Positions 25,386 through 32,394 of a stretch of DNA of 64,000 bases are shown piece after piece. Under the pieces are notes generated by a model that saw only the letters and a program-made list of their open reading frames with translations, had not been told where the DNA came from and made no database searches. Both the position numbers and the translations under genes were made by a program. The number at the start of each line of letters is the position of its first letter. Position 1 is the first letter of the stretch. Origin of the DNA: Flavobacteriaceae bacterium UBA3611 (GTDB lineage Bacteria > Bacteroidota > Bacteroidia > Flavobacteriales > Flavobacteriaceae); NCBI GenBank assembly GCA_002375495.1, contig DFLU01000012.1, positions 124,001-188,000 of the forward strand. Reading direction: 5' to 3'.

Positions 25386-25907
25386 TTAATTGTCTCCTTT
25401 CGGATTGTTCGAGGGATATGCAATCGCTTCCTTTTCTTCAATGTTTTTTAATACATACACCTTGGTATTCCCTTTATACGTATACGAAAGTGCAGCATGG
25501 GTATCTGGAATTTCCAGAGGCATCTTAACAGGCGGTTTATTGGCAGCTTCATTGGCAGCATCTGAATCCATGATCACATCTGGGCGCTTAGTATCGGTTC
25601 TAATATCTGCCATAAACTTGAATTTAGATTGGGGTAGATATGTGATGTCAGCGGCATTCCCACGGAAATATATGGTATTGAACGTGACCCCTGGTTCTAC
25701 AGATTCAAGCTCAAAATAGACCTTGATTCCTTTACCTCCTTCTTGTACACCCGCTACCCACTCTTGGTAATAGCTATTGGCTACTACAAAAGGGGGTTGA
25801 TTTTCTTGTATTCCATTTGACGTTGACTGACTACTTCCGCAGTTAGAAAAACTGAAAAATAAAAGAGACATTCCGAAAAGGATACTATAGGTTTTTAAGA
25901 CGTTCAT
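25386..25907 (-). CDS. Uncharacterised lipoprotein
   Basis: 173 aa. The signal (YSILFGMSLLFFSFSNCGSS) has a Cys at about 23 and a Ser/Gly stretch after it, as in Bacteroidota lipoproteins; Asn at -1 is less usual. The mature part is beta-rich (YYQEWVAGVQEGGKGIKVYF, PGVTFNTIYFRGNAADITYL, AALSYTYKGNTKVYVLKNIE). I do not recognise a named family; similar short lipoproteins occur in Flavobacteriaceae. It lies 32 bases before the flippase gene on the same strand and just beyond the terminator of the ATP synthase operon. Confidence 0.7.
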   Translation of the reverse strand: MNVLKTYSILFGMSLLFFSFSNCGSSQSTSNGIQENQPPFVVANSYYQEWVAGVQEGGKGIKVYFELESVEPGVTFNTIYFRGNAADITYLPQSKFKFMADIRTDTKRPDVIMDSDAANEAANKPPVKMPLEIPDTHAALSYTYKGNTKVYVLKNIEEKEAIAYPSNNPKGDN

Positions 25908-25956
25908 GGTAGACGCTGTGTTTACTTTTTAAGCTCTGAACCTTAAAGGTACGCAT

Positions 25957-25992
25957 AAAAAAACCTCCCAATAATTATATTGGGAGGTTTTC
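25957..25992 (-). terminator. Terminator of the ATP synthase operon
   Basis: Read on the minus strand: AAAACCTCCCAAT, loop ATAATT, ATTGGGAGGTTTTTTT. A 12-base perfect stem followed by seven T, 53 bases after the atpG stop. Confidence 0.9.
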
Positions 25993-26044
25993 AATTCACT
26001 AAAAAATTAAACTTTTTACAGTCAGGGATTCAGATCTCGTCAGA

Positions 26045-26917
26045 TTACCCTGCGAGTGCTTCTGCTCCACCAACAATCTCTAAGATTTCGTTGGTAATAG
26101 CTGCCTGACGTGCTTTGTTGTACTGAAGTTTCAACGCATCACGTAGCTCGGTTGCATTGTCTGTTGCCTTGTGCATAGCCGTCATACGTGCGCCGTGCTC
26201 ACTTGCAACACTGTCACGAATTGCCTTGAACAGTTGTGTCTTTAAGCTTTTCGGAATTAATCCTTCTACAATTTCTTCCTTTCCAGGTTCGAAAATATAG
26301 TTAGGAATCGATGTGTTCTCTACTCCTTCTTCTTGCTTACGCGGTAAAATAGGCAAGAATTGCTCTCGCATCACTTCTTGCGTGGCCGCATTCTTAAAGT
26401 GGTTATACGTCAAAATAATTTTATCGTAGTTCCCTTCAGCAAAACTAGCCATTAATTCGTCTGCAATTTCAGCTACGTTATCGTAGGTAAGGTCATCGAA
26501 GATTCCAGAATTAAATTTTATTACGTTCCCGCTCTTCTTTAAGATATCGTTTCCTTTTTTTCCGATGGTAAGAAAATCTACTTGCTTTCCGGCATAGGTT
26601 TCATTTGCCAATGCTTGTGTTGCCTTAATTACATTTGTATTAAATGCACCTGCCAAACCTCGGTTAGATGTAATGGCTACCACCAACACTTTGTTCACCT
26701 CTCTTTGTTCAGAATAGGTGCTTCCGCTGTCTGCATCTAAGGTCGCACTAAGGTTTTGTAACAACTCCGTTAACTTTTCAGAATACGGTCGCATTGCTGT
26801 AATAGCATCTTGGGCCTTCTTCAACTTGGCAGCAGATACCATTTTCATGGCACTGGTAATCTGCATCGTTGAACTTACCGACGATATTCTGTTTCTAATT
26901 TCCTTTAAGTTTGCCAT
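26045..26917 (-). CDS. atpG: ATP synthase F1 gamma subunit
   Basis: 290 aa, the central rotor shaft of F1. The N-terminal helix starts ANLKEIRNRISSVSSTMQIT, followed by SAMKMVSAAKLKKAQ, the family signature, and the C-terminal helix contains HGARMTAMHKATDNATELR. The Rossmann-like middle domain includes VVAITSNRGLAGAFNTNV. Last gene of the operon, separated from atpA by 79 bases with a G/C hairpin, and followed by a strong terminator. atpD and atpC do not follow, as is usual in Flavobacteriaceae, where they sit elsewhere. Confidence 0.97.
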   Translation of the reverse strand: MANLKEIRNRISSVSSTMQITSAMKMVSAAKLKKAQDAITAMRPYSEKLTELLQNLSATLDADSGSTYSEQREVNKVLVVAITSNRGLAGAFNTNVIKATQALANETYAGKQVDFLTIGKKGNDILKKSGNVIKFNSGIFDDLTYDNVAEIADELMASFAEGNYDKIILTYNHFKNAATQEVMREQFLPILPRKQEEGVENTSIPNYIFEPGKEEIVEGLIPKSLKTQLFKAIRDSVASEHGARMTAMHKATDNATELRDALKLQYNKARQAAITNEILEIVGGAEALAG

Positions 26918-26964
26918 GCTGTTTAGTTATATTTAATAACAATTAGGCTAAACACCCCCCTTAA

Positions 26965-26980
26965 CCCCCCTCAAGGGGGG
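26965..26980. other. C6/G6 hairpin between atpA and atpG
   Basis: CCCCCC (26965-26970), TCAA, GGGGGG (26975-26980), preceded by another CCCCCC run at 26955-26960. No T run directly after on the minus strand, so it is more likely an RNA stability element or a remnant intergenic repeat than a terminator. Confidence 0.6.
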
Positions 26981-26996
26981 AATAGGTTCGGTTATA

Positions 26997-28577
26997 TTAT
27001 TTTTTATACTTAGCTGAAAGGTCTGCTGCAACAGCCGTTAAGGTATCTGTTACCTCATCCGTTAGCTTTCCTGCTTTCAACGTATCTAGAACATCTCTGT
27101 GCTTTGCGTTCAATAGTTCAAGATAATCAGTTTCAAATTCCTTTACTTTATCAACTGGCACATTACGCAACAAGTTCTTTGAACCTGCATAGATAATCGA
27201 AATTTGATCCTCTACCGTATACGGTGTATTTTCCGCCTGCTTTAGAATCTCTACGTTACGCTTTCCTTTTTCAATTACATTCAAAGTAGCAGAATCAAGA
27301 TCTGAACCGAATTTCGCAAACGCTTCCAATTCACGGAAAGCTGCTTGATCCAGTTTCAACGTACCTGATACTTTCTTCATCGACTTGATTTGAGCGTTAC
27401 CACCCACACGTGATACAGAAATACCTACGTTAATCGCAGGACGCACCCCAGAGTTGAATAAATCACCATCTAGGAAAATCTGACCATCCGTAATCGAAAT
27501 TACGTTGGTCGGGATATAAGCAGATACATCACCCGCTTGTGTTTCAATAATTGGAAGTGCCGTTAATGACCCACCTCCTTTTACGATTCCTTTCAATGAT
27601 TCTGGAAGGTCGTTCATTTCTTTTGCAATATCATCATCTGCAATCACTTTTGCAGCACGCTCTAACAATCTTGAGTGCAAGAAGAAAACGTCTCCAGGAT
27701 ATGCCTCACGTCCCGGTGGGCGACGTAATAACAAGGATACCTCACGATACGCTACCGCTTGTTTCGATAAATCATCATACACGATCAAGGCTGGTCTTCC
27801 CGTATCACGGAAATACTCTCCAATAGCTGCACCTGCGAAAGGAGCATACACCTGCATAGGAGCAGGATCTGATGCGTTAGCGGCTACAATAGTTGTATAG
27901 GCCAAGGCGCCAGCATCTTCTAATACCTTAGCAATGTTCGCTACGGTTGAAGCTTTTTGCCCAATGGCAACATAAATACAATACACAGGCTCACCTGCAT
28001 CGTAAAATTCTTTTTGGTTCAGGATGGTATCGATACACACCGTAGATTTCCCTGTCTGACGGTCACCAATCACCAACTCACGCTGTCCACGTCCTACCGG
28101 GATCATGGCGTCAATCGATTTAATTCCTGTTTGTAATGGCTCATTTACCGGCTGACGGTAGATTACACCAGGTGCTTTACGCTCCAATGGCATCTCGTAC
28201 GTCTCACCTTCAATTGCTCCCTTACCATCAATAGGCTGTCCTAAAGTGTTTACCACACGTCCTACAATACCTTCACCTACGTTAATAGATGCGATACGTT
28301 GGGTACGCTTCACGGTAGCTCCTTCAGAAATACCTCTAGATGGGCCTAACAATACAACCCCTACGTTATCTTCTTCAAGGTTCAAAACGATACCTTCCAT
28401 ACCGTTTTCAAACGCTACCAATTCTCCATATTGTGCATTTGCAAGTCCATATACACGAGCAATACCATCACCTACGGTTAATACAGTTCCTACCTCGTCT
28501 AATGAAGCAGTTGCTTCAAAGCCTGTAAGTTGTTGTTTTAAGATTGCTGAAACTTCAGCTGGTTTAACTTCTGCCAT
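26997..28577 (-). CDS. atpA: ATP synthase F1 alpha subunit
   Basis: 526 aa. Non-catalytic nucleotide-binding subunit of F1. Walker A is GDRQTGKST, with VGRGQRELVIGDRQTGKS typical of AtpA; the alpha signature is PAINVGISVSRVGGNAQ, carrying the arginine finger in SVSRVG. N-terminal beta-barrel (TVLTVGDGIARVYGLANAQY) and C-terminal helical domain are complete. Length is slightly above the usual 505-515. The 66-base gap to atpH upstream holds a dispersed repeat with two dyads. Confidence 0.98.
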   Translation of the reverse strand: MAEVKPAEVSAILKQQLTGFEATASLDEVGTVLTVGDGIARVYGLANAQYGELVAFENGMEGIVLNLEEDNVGVVLLGPSRGISEGATVKRTQRIASINVGEGIVGRVVNTLGQPIDGKGAIEGETYEMPLERKAPGVIYRQPVNEPLQTGIKSIDAMIPVGRGQRELVIGDRQTGKSTVCIDTILNQKEFYDAGEPVYCIYVAIGQKASTVANIAKVLEDAGALAYTTIVAANASDPAPMQVYAPFAGAAIGEYFRDTGRPALIVYDDLSKQAVAYREVSLLLRRPPGREAYPGDVFFLHSRLLERAAKVIADDDIAKEMNDLPESLKGIVKGGGSLTALPIIETQAGDVSAYIPTNVISITDGQIFLDGDLFNSGVRPAINVGISVSRVGGNAQIKSMKKVSGTLKLDQAAFRELEAFAKFGSDLDSATLNVIEKGKRNVEILKQAENTPYTVEDQISIIYAGSKNLLRNVPVDKVKEFETDYLELLNAKHRDVLDTLKAGKLTDEVTDTLTAVAADLSAKYKK

Positions 28578-28590
28578 TTTTATAAGATTT

Positions 28591-28636
28591 TACCCTTCGA
28601 CTGCGCTCAGGGTGACGTCGGAAAATTTCCGAAGTC
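28591..28636. repeat. Dispersed intergenic element (copy 2) plus adjacent palindrome in the atpH-atpA gap
   Basis: TACCCTTCGACTGCGCTCAG then GGTGAC (28591-28616) is related to the element at 9338-9362; ACCCT (28592-28596) can pair with AGGGT (28609-28613). Next to it GAC-G-TCGGAAA pairs with TTTCCGA-A-GTC (28614-28636), broken by one mismatch. Together they fill most of the gap. Confidence 0.65.
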
Positions 28637-28643
28637 GTTATAA

Positions 28644-29183
28644 TTATAATGATTTAGTAAATTCTCTTTTAATGCTATCCAATTGGTTTGCGATACTTGC
28701 GTTGTATTGCAAGTCGCCCACACGGAGGATAAATCCGCCGATGATAGACTCATCGATTGTATTTTCTATAGTTACCGAGTCACTTCCGGTCATTTCTTTC
28801 ACTTTCGCCAATACCTTTGTTTCCAATTCTGAAGACAATGGCACTGCGGTAGTTACATGCGCAACCTTTACACCTTGTGCTTCATTGTACAATGAAACAT
28901 AACTTTCGGCAACTGCACCCAATAAATTGATACGTTTGTTAGAATCCAAAATATCGATGACACCTTTGGTTACTTCCGAGTTTCCTTCGAAAATTGCCAT
29001 CAGTGCTTTCTTTTTGTCTTCCCCTTTAATTACAGGGCTGTTTAATACCGCACGTAACTCTTTACTGTTTTCAATAGTGGCGGCTACCGACTTCATATCG
29101 CCAAAGACAACGTTGCCCAATTTGGCTTCGTTGGCCTGTTCCAAGACTGCTTTTGCATATCGAATGGCTGCTCTACTGCTCAT
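28644..29183 (-). CDS. atpH: ATP synthase F1 delta subunit (OSCP)
   Basis: 179 aa, the peripheral-stalk cap linking F1 to subunit b. Starts AAIRYAKAVLEQANEAKLGN, the usual N-terminal six-helix domain; the C-terminal signature is EMTGSDSVTIENTIDESIIG followed by GFILRVGDLQYNASI. Normal length. It lies 7 bases after atpF. Confidence 0.94.
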   Translation of the reverse strand: MSSRAAIRYAKAVLEQANEAKLGNVVFGDMKSVAATIENSKELRAVLNSPVIKGEDKKKALMAIFEGNSEVTKGVIDILDSNKRINLLGAVAESYVSLYNEAQGVKVAHVTTAVPLSSELETKVLAKVKEMTGSDSVTIENTIDESIIGGFILRVGDLQYNASIANQLDSIKREFTKSL

Positions 29184-29190
29184 GGTACTC

Positions 29191-29691
29191 TTAGTTTAAG
29201 TTGGCGTCTTTCAACATCGTATCTACCAATTCTAATTGCTTAGACTTTTCAGATAGTTCTTGCTTTACTACTTTTTCAGCGATTTCTACAGAAAGTGTTG
29301 CAACGGTTTGCTTCAATTCGGCAATTGCTGCTTTCTTTTCACCTTCAATAGCTACTTGTGCATTTGCGATGGTCTTGTTGGCTTCAGCTTGCGCTTCTTC
29401 CTTCGCATCAGCAATCATCTTCGCTTTCATTTCGCGAGCCTCTTTTAGCATTGTATCACGTTCTGCACGGGCTTCTTGTAATAACTTTTCGTTATCAGCT
29501 TGCAAATTGGCCATTTCCAACTTTGCTTTTTCTGCTGAATCTAATGCGTCTTTAATACCAGTTTCGCGATCTTCAACTGCCTTTAAGATGGGTTTCCAAG
29601 CGAACTTGCGCAAAAGGAACAACAACAAAAGGAACAAAATGATCTGCCAGATAAAAAGTCCGAATGAAAAGTCGTTTATTAATTTTTCCAT
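29191..29691 (-). CDS. atpF: ATP synthase F0 b subunit
   Basis: 166 aa. One N-terminal membrane helix (FGLFIWQIILFLLLLFLLRKF, positions about 10-30) followed by a long charged helix that dimerises in the peripheral stalk (ALDSAEKAKLEMANLQADNE, RAERDTMLKEAREMKAKMIA). Standard b-subunit plan and length. It follows atpE across a 106-base gap that contains a large hairpin. Confidence 0.95.
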   Translation of the reverse strand: MEKLINDFSFGLFIWQIILFLLLLFLLRKFAWKPILKAVEDRETGIKDALDSAEKAKLEMANLQADNEKLLQEARAERDTMLKEAREMKAKMIADAKEEAQAEANKTIANAQVAIEGEKKAAIAELKQTVATLSVEIAEKVVKQELSEKSKQLELVDTMLKDANLN

Positions 29692-29749
29692 ATCACTACT
29701 GAGCCCTGAGCTCTATTAAGATTGAATGTTTTGTTTAATTTGAAATAGA

Positions 29750-29786
29750 AACACATTCCCGCAACCAACCGTTGCGGCAATGTGTT
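29750..29786 (-). promoter_or_regulatory. Large intercistronic hairpin between atpE and atpF
   Basis: AACACATT-C-CCGCAAC (29750-29765), loop CAACC, GTTGCGG-C-AATGTGTT (29771-29786): fifteen pairs interrupted by one mismatch. No T run follows on the minus strand. Its position directly 3' of atpE suits an mRNA processing, stability or polarity element that keeps subunit c expression above subunit b. Confidence 0.7.
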
Positions 29787-29797
29787 ATCTTGTTTGA

Positions 29798-29989
29798 TTA
29801 CCCTGCGAAAATCGCGGCAAAACCAATACCTTCAATAAGCGCCGCTGCAATCAACATCGCTGTTTGAATCTTTCCGTAAGCTTCTGGCTGACGAGCAATT
29901 GCTTCCATTGCTTTACCACCGATCATACCGATACCGATACCTGCACCGATTACCGCTAAACCTGCACCTACTACACTTGGGATTTCCAT
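29798..29989 (-). CDS. atpE: ATP synthase F0 c subunit
   Basis: 63 aa, a two-helix hairpin that forms the rotor ring. Helix 1 VGAGLAVIGAGIGIGMIGG, polar loop ARQPEAYGKIQ with the conserved Arg-Gln-Pro, helix 2 AMLIAAALIEGIGFAAIFAG with the ion-binding Glu in LIEGIGFAA. The absence of the Gln/Ser set seen in Na+-binding rings suggests proton coupling. Slightly shorter than most c subunits because the N-terminus before helix 1 is minimal. Confidence 0.95.
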   Translation of the reverse strand: MEIPSVVGAGLAVIGAGIGIGMIGGKAMEAIARQPEAYGKIQTAMLIAAALIEGIGFAAIFAG

Positions 29990-30021
29990 AATATATATAT
30001 TTAAAAATTAAACACTCTTGT

Positions 30022-31164
30022 TTATAAATGTGCAACCTCTCCGTCATGCTCTTCAGCATGTTCATGTGTTTCAGACGCAAATCCGAAATACAAGGCAGCC
30101 AACATCGTAAAGATGTATGCCTGCAAGAGTGCTACAAATAATTCAATTAATGAGATGGCGAAAGAAAGACCGAAACTTAACGGACCTCCAACCCAACTCT
30201 TGAAAATAAATATCAACCCAATCAAACTCATCAATACTACGTGGCCCGCAGTCATGTTCGCATACAAACGAATCATAAGCGCAAACGGCTTGATGAACAA
30301 TCCTAAAATCTCAATAGGGATTAAGATGATGTAAATAATTGCTTTTCCGAACCAAGGCATTCCGTCGCCTAGCGGGTCGAATATGTGTTTCCAGTAATCC
30401 TTTGTACCTGTAAAGTTGGTCAAAATGAATACGATAATTGCCAATGCAGCTGTAACAGCAATGTTTCCAGTTACATTCACCCCTAGCGGTGTAAGACCGA
30501 ACATGTTTAAGAACCAAATAAAGAAAAATACAGTTAACAAGAACGGCATATAACGCTTGTACTTGTGCTCGCCAATGTTTGCTCTAGCGATATCGTCACG
30601 AATATAAAGTACAATAGGCTCGAAAAAACGACCGATTCCTTTTGGGATACTTCCGTTTTTACCATAGCTTTTTGCCAAGCTTCTGAACAACCAAATGAGC
30701 AACAAGCCAGTAACCAACATCATCACTACACTTTTAGTGATCGAAAGGTCTAGCATAACTTTGCCCGTAGGATGGTCGCCGTGTTCGGCGTCGTAGTTCA
30801 ACGCTCCATCTGCACCTACTCTATATATTTTACTGTGGTATAATTTGTAATGATTTCCTTGAGATTCAACAGCAGTTTCGCCGTGGTGAAATTCAGAAGA
30901 CATAAATGTGTGGAGATTCCCATCGTCCCAAAAAATGACTGGAAGCGGAAAACCATAATGGTGTACTTCGCCGGTAGCTTCGTCTGTTGAAGAAAAAATA
31001 TTGAAATCGTGCGAATCTTGTAAGTGATGCGCAATATATTCCTTAATCTCTGTTTTGGTGTCTTTTGGGCTATCTCCTTGTTCTTTCAAAGGAGCCGCGG
31101 TTGCTGAAAAGCTAACTGCCAAGATGAAAATTCCCAATACCCTAACCAATGTGTTTTTCTGCAT
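30022..31164 (-). CDS. atpB: ATP synthase F0 a subunit
   Basis: 380 aa, longer than the E. coli protein because it has a signal-like start (VRVLGIFILAVSFSATAAPL) and an additional periplasmic N-terminal region of about 130 residues with many His/Asp (YGFPLPVIFWDDGNLHTF), as usual in Bacteroidota. The channel core has five or six membrane helices and the essential Arg in MIRLYANMTAGHVVL. The C-terminus is His/Glu-rich (THEHAEEHDGEVAHL). First of the F0 genes. Confidence 0.95.
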   Translation of the reverse strand: MQKNTLVRVLGIFILAVSFSATAAPLKEQGDSPKDTKTEIKEYIAHHLQDSHDFNIFSSTDEATGEVHHYGFPLPVIFWDDGNLHTFMSSEFHHGETAVESQGNHYKLYHSKIYRVGADGALNYDAEHGDHPTGKVMLDLSITKSVVMMLVTGLLLIWLFRSLAKSYGKNGSIPKGIGRFFEPIVLYIRDDIARANIGEHKYKRYMPFLLTVFFFIWFLNMFGLTPLGVNVTGNIAVTAALAIIVFILTNFTGTKDYWKHIFDPLGDGMPWFGKAIIYIILIPIEILGLFIKPFALMIRLYANMTAGHVVLMSLIGLIFIFKSWVGGPLSFGLSFAISLIELFVALLQAYIFTMLAALYFGFASETHEHAEEHDGEVAHL

Positions 31165-31251
31165 TTTGAACCGATTAAACTATGTCCTTAAAATCGGTGC
31201 AAAAATACTGTTCTTTTACAGAAACAAAAAACTATTTTGTTTCTTTTTTTC

Positions 31252-31677
31252 CTATGAATTCTCGGTGGGTGGTTCTTCGGAATTTTCAGCAGAATAGGTC
31301 TGATTATTAAGCTGTTTGGAAAGCACCACAACCTCAATAGCCAAACAGACAGCATAGGGGACAAAAAACGCAGCAAATTCGCTAGTTTGCATCATTTCAT
31401 CCTGCTGAAAAATAGGGTAAAAAACTAAGAAGAAAATTATGAATTTTACAAAACTGCCAGCCATAAAAACAAAGCCCGCAATGGTACTGTTGTTTTTAAA
31501 AGTTTGTTGAATAACGACATAAATGAAGGCGGCCAATAAAAAATTGACGGCATAACACAGCCCAATCTGATTCGAAAATAAGGGCTCATCTACTAAAAAA
31601 AGCACCAAAATATGAATTCCGAAGGTAGCGATAAGCGCTAAAATTAAGACAGCAAGAAATTGTAGGGTCTTTCCCAT
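31252..31677 (-). CDS. Four-helix membrane protein (DUF6168-like) in the AtpI position
   Basis: 141 aa with four predicted membrane helices (FLAVLILALIATFGIHILVLF, IGLCYAVNFLLAAFIYVVIQ, GFVFMAGSFVKFIIFFLVFY, FFVPYAVCLAIEVVVL) and a short acidic, Pro-containing C-tail. I recall this as a flavobacterial family of unknown function. It lies between the AtpZ-like gene and atpB, where other bacteria carry atpI/uncI, and its four-helix size matches AtpI. An AtpI-like role in c-ring assembly or Mg2+ uptake is inference from place and topology. Confidence 0.75.
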   Translation of the reverse strand: MGKTLQFLAVLILALIATFGIHILVLFLVDEPLFSNQIGLCYAVNFLLAAFIYVVIQQTFKNNSTIAGFVFMAGSFVKFIIFFLVFYPIFQQDEMMQTSEFAAFFVPYAVCLAIEVVVLSKQLNNQTYSAENSEEPPTENS

Positions 31678-31686
31678 GTAAGCGTA

Positions 31687-31908
31687 CTATTTGTTCAATC
31701 TATTGGTTTGTTTTACAACCAAAAAAAGTGAGATAGCGACTCCTAATAGTGTTCCTATTATAAGGTATAACTTACTCCCCTCATCGCCGTATGAAGCATC
31801 TAACCATTTTCCCAACTGTACAAAAAGATAGATGATGGCACCCATTTCTAGACCAATTGCGGTAAGAATTAGCCAACGTTTGATTCCCGAAGGAGAGTTG
31901 TCTGCCAC
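31687..31908 (-). CDS. atpZ: AtpZ/AtpI-family two-helix membrane protein
   Basis: 73 aa. Two helices (WLILTAIGLEMGAIIYLFVQ and KLYLIIGTLLGVAISLFLVV) with the AtpZ-type loop LGKWLDASYG between them. AtpZ and AtpI are thought to help divalent-cation uptake or ATP synthase assembly. Its ATG overlaps the stop of the bactofilin gene (TAATG), indicating translational coupling. Confidence 0.85.
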   Translation of the reverse strand: MADNSPSGIKRWLILTAIGLEMGAIIYLFVQLGKWLDASYGDEGSKLYLIIGTLLGVAISLFLVVKQTNRLNK

Positions 31909-32366
31909 TATTTTAGTGGCTCAGAAGCCTTTTTTAACCGCTGCTTACGGTCGTATGGATGCGTTTTGTCTTCAGCAGCCTGGTTGTTTGATGATGGGGT
32001 GGATTTCTTTGCGCCTTGCATGCTACATGAAGCATTAAAGGTAGCTCCAGGCTCAACGGCCAATTTTCCTACCACAACTTCCCCTTCAATGTGGGCGGTA
32101 GCTTTTAAGGTAAGAGTTCCCGTTACATCGAGGTCTCCATTAAAGGTGCCTTCAATATCTGCATTCTCGCAGATAAGCTTACCGTTAACCGTGCCTGTTT
32201 TGCCAATTACAACTTTAGAAGGCTTGCTGATGCTGCCCTCTACTTTTCCGTCGATTCTGAAAAACCCGCTAGAGACGATATCTCCTTTTAACTCGGTTCC
32301 TTCATTGATTCTGTTCTGACTTGCTGATGGTTCCATGCTCTGTTTGTCTTTTTTATCTGAAAACAT
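31908..32366 (-). CDS. Bactofilin (polymer-forming cytoskeletal protein)
   Basis: 152 aa. The central beta-helix core is made of short repeats (GFFRIDGKVEGSISKPSKVV, GTVNGKLICENADIEGTF, LDVTGTLTLKATAHIEGEVV, KLAVEPGATFNASCSM), flanked by disordered basic tails, as in bactofilins. These proteins polymerise without nucleotide and scaffold wall synthesis, motility or stalk structures. It is placed between porW/sprE and the ATP synthase genes, coupled to atpZ. Confidence 0.9.
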   Translation of the reverse strand: MFSDKKDKQSMEPSASQNRINEGTELKGDIVSSGFFRIDGKVEGSISKPSKVVIGKTGTVNGKLICENADIEGTFNGDLDVTGTLTLKATAHIEGEVVVGKLAVEPGATFNASCSMQGAKKSTPSSNNQAAEDKTHPYDRKQRLKKASEPLK

Positions 32367-32394
32367 AATTGTTAGTTTTATGGGGATGTGTTTT

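Noticed and set aside
26965..26980. C6/G6 hairpin as a transcription terminator
   Set aside because: No T run follows it on the minus strand, and atpG, which needs the transcript, lies downstream.
26045..28577. Missing atpD/atpC as a sign of a broken ATP synthase operon
   Set aside because: Flavobacteria normally carry atpD-atpC at a separate locus, so absence here is expected.
28578..28643. Promoter for atpA
   Set aside because: The gap holds a dispersed repeat and dyads but no TAnnTTTG box on the minus strand.
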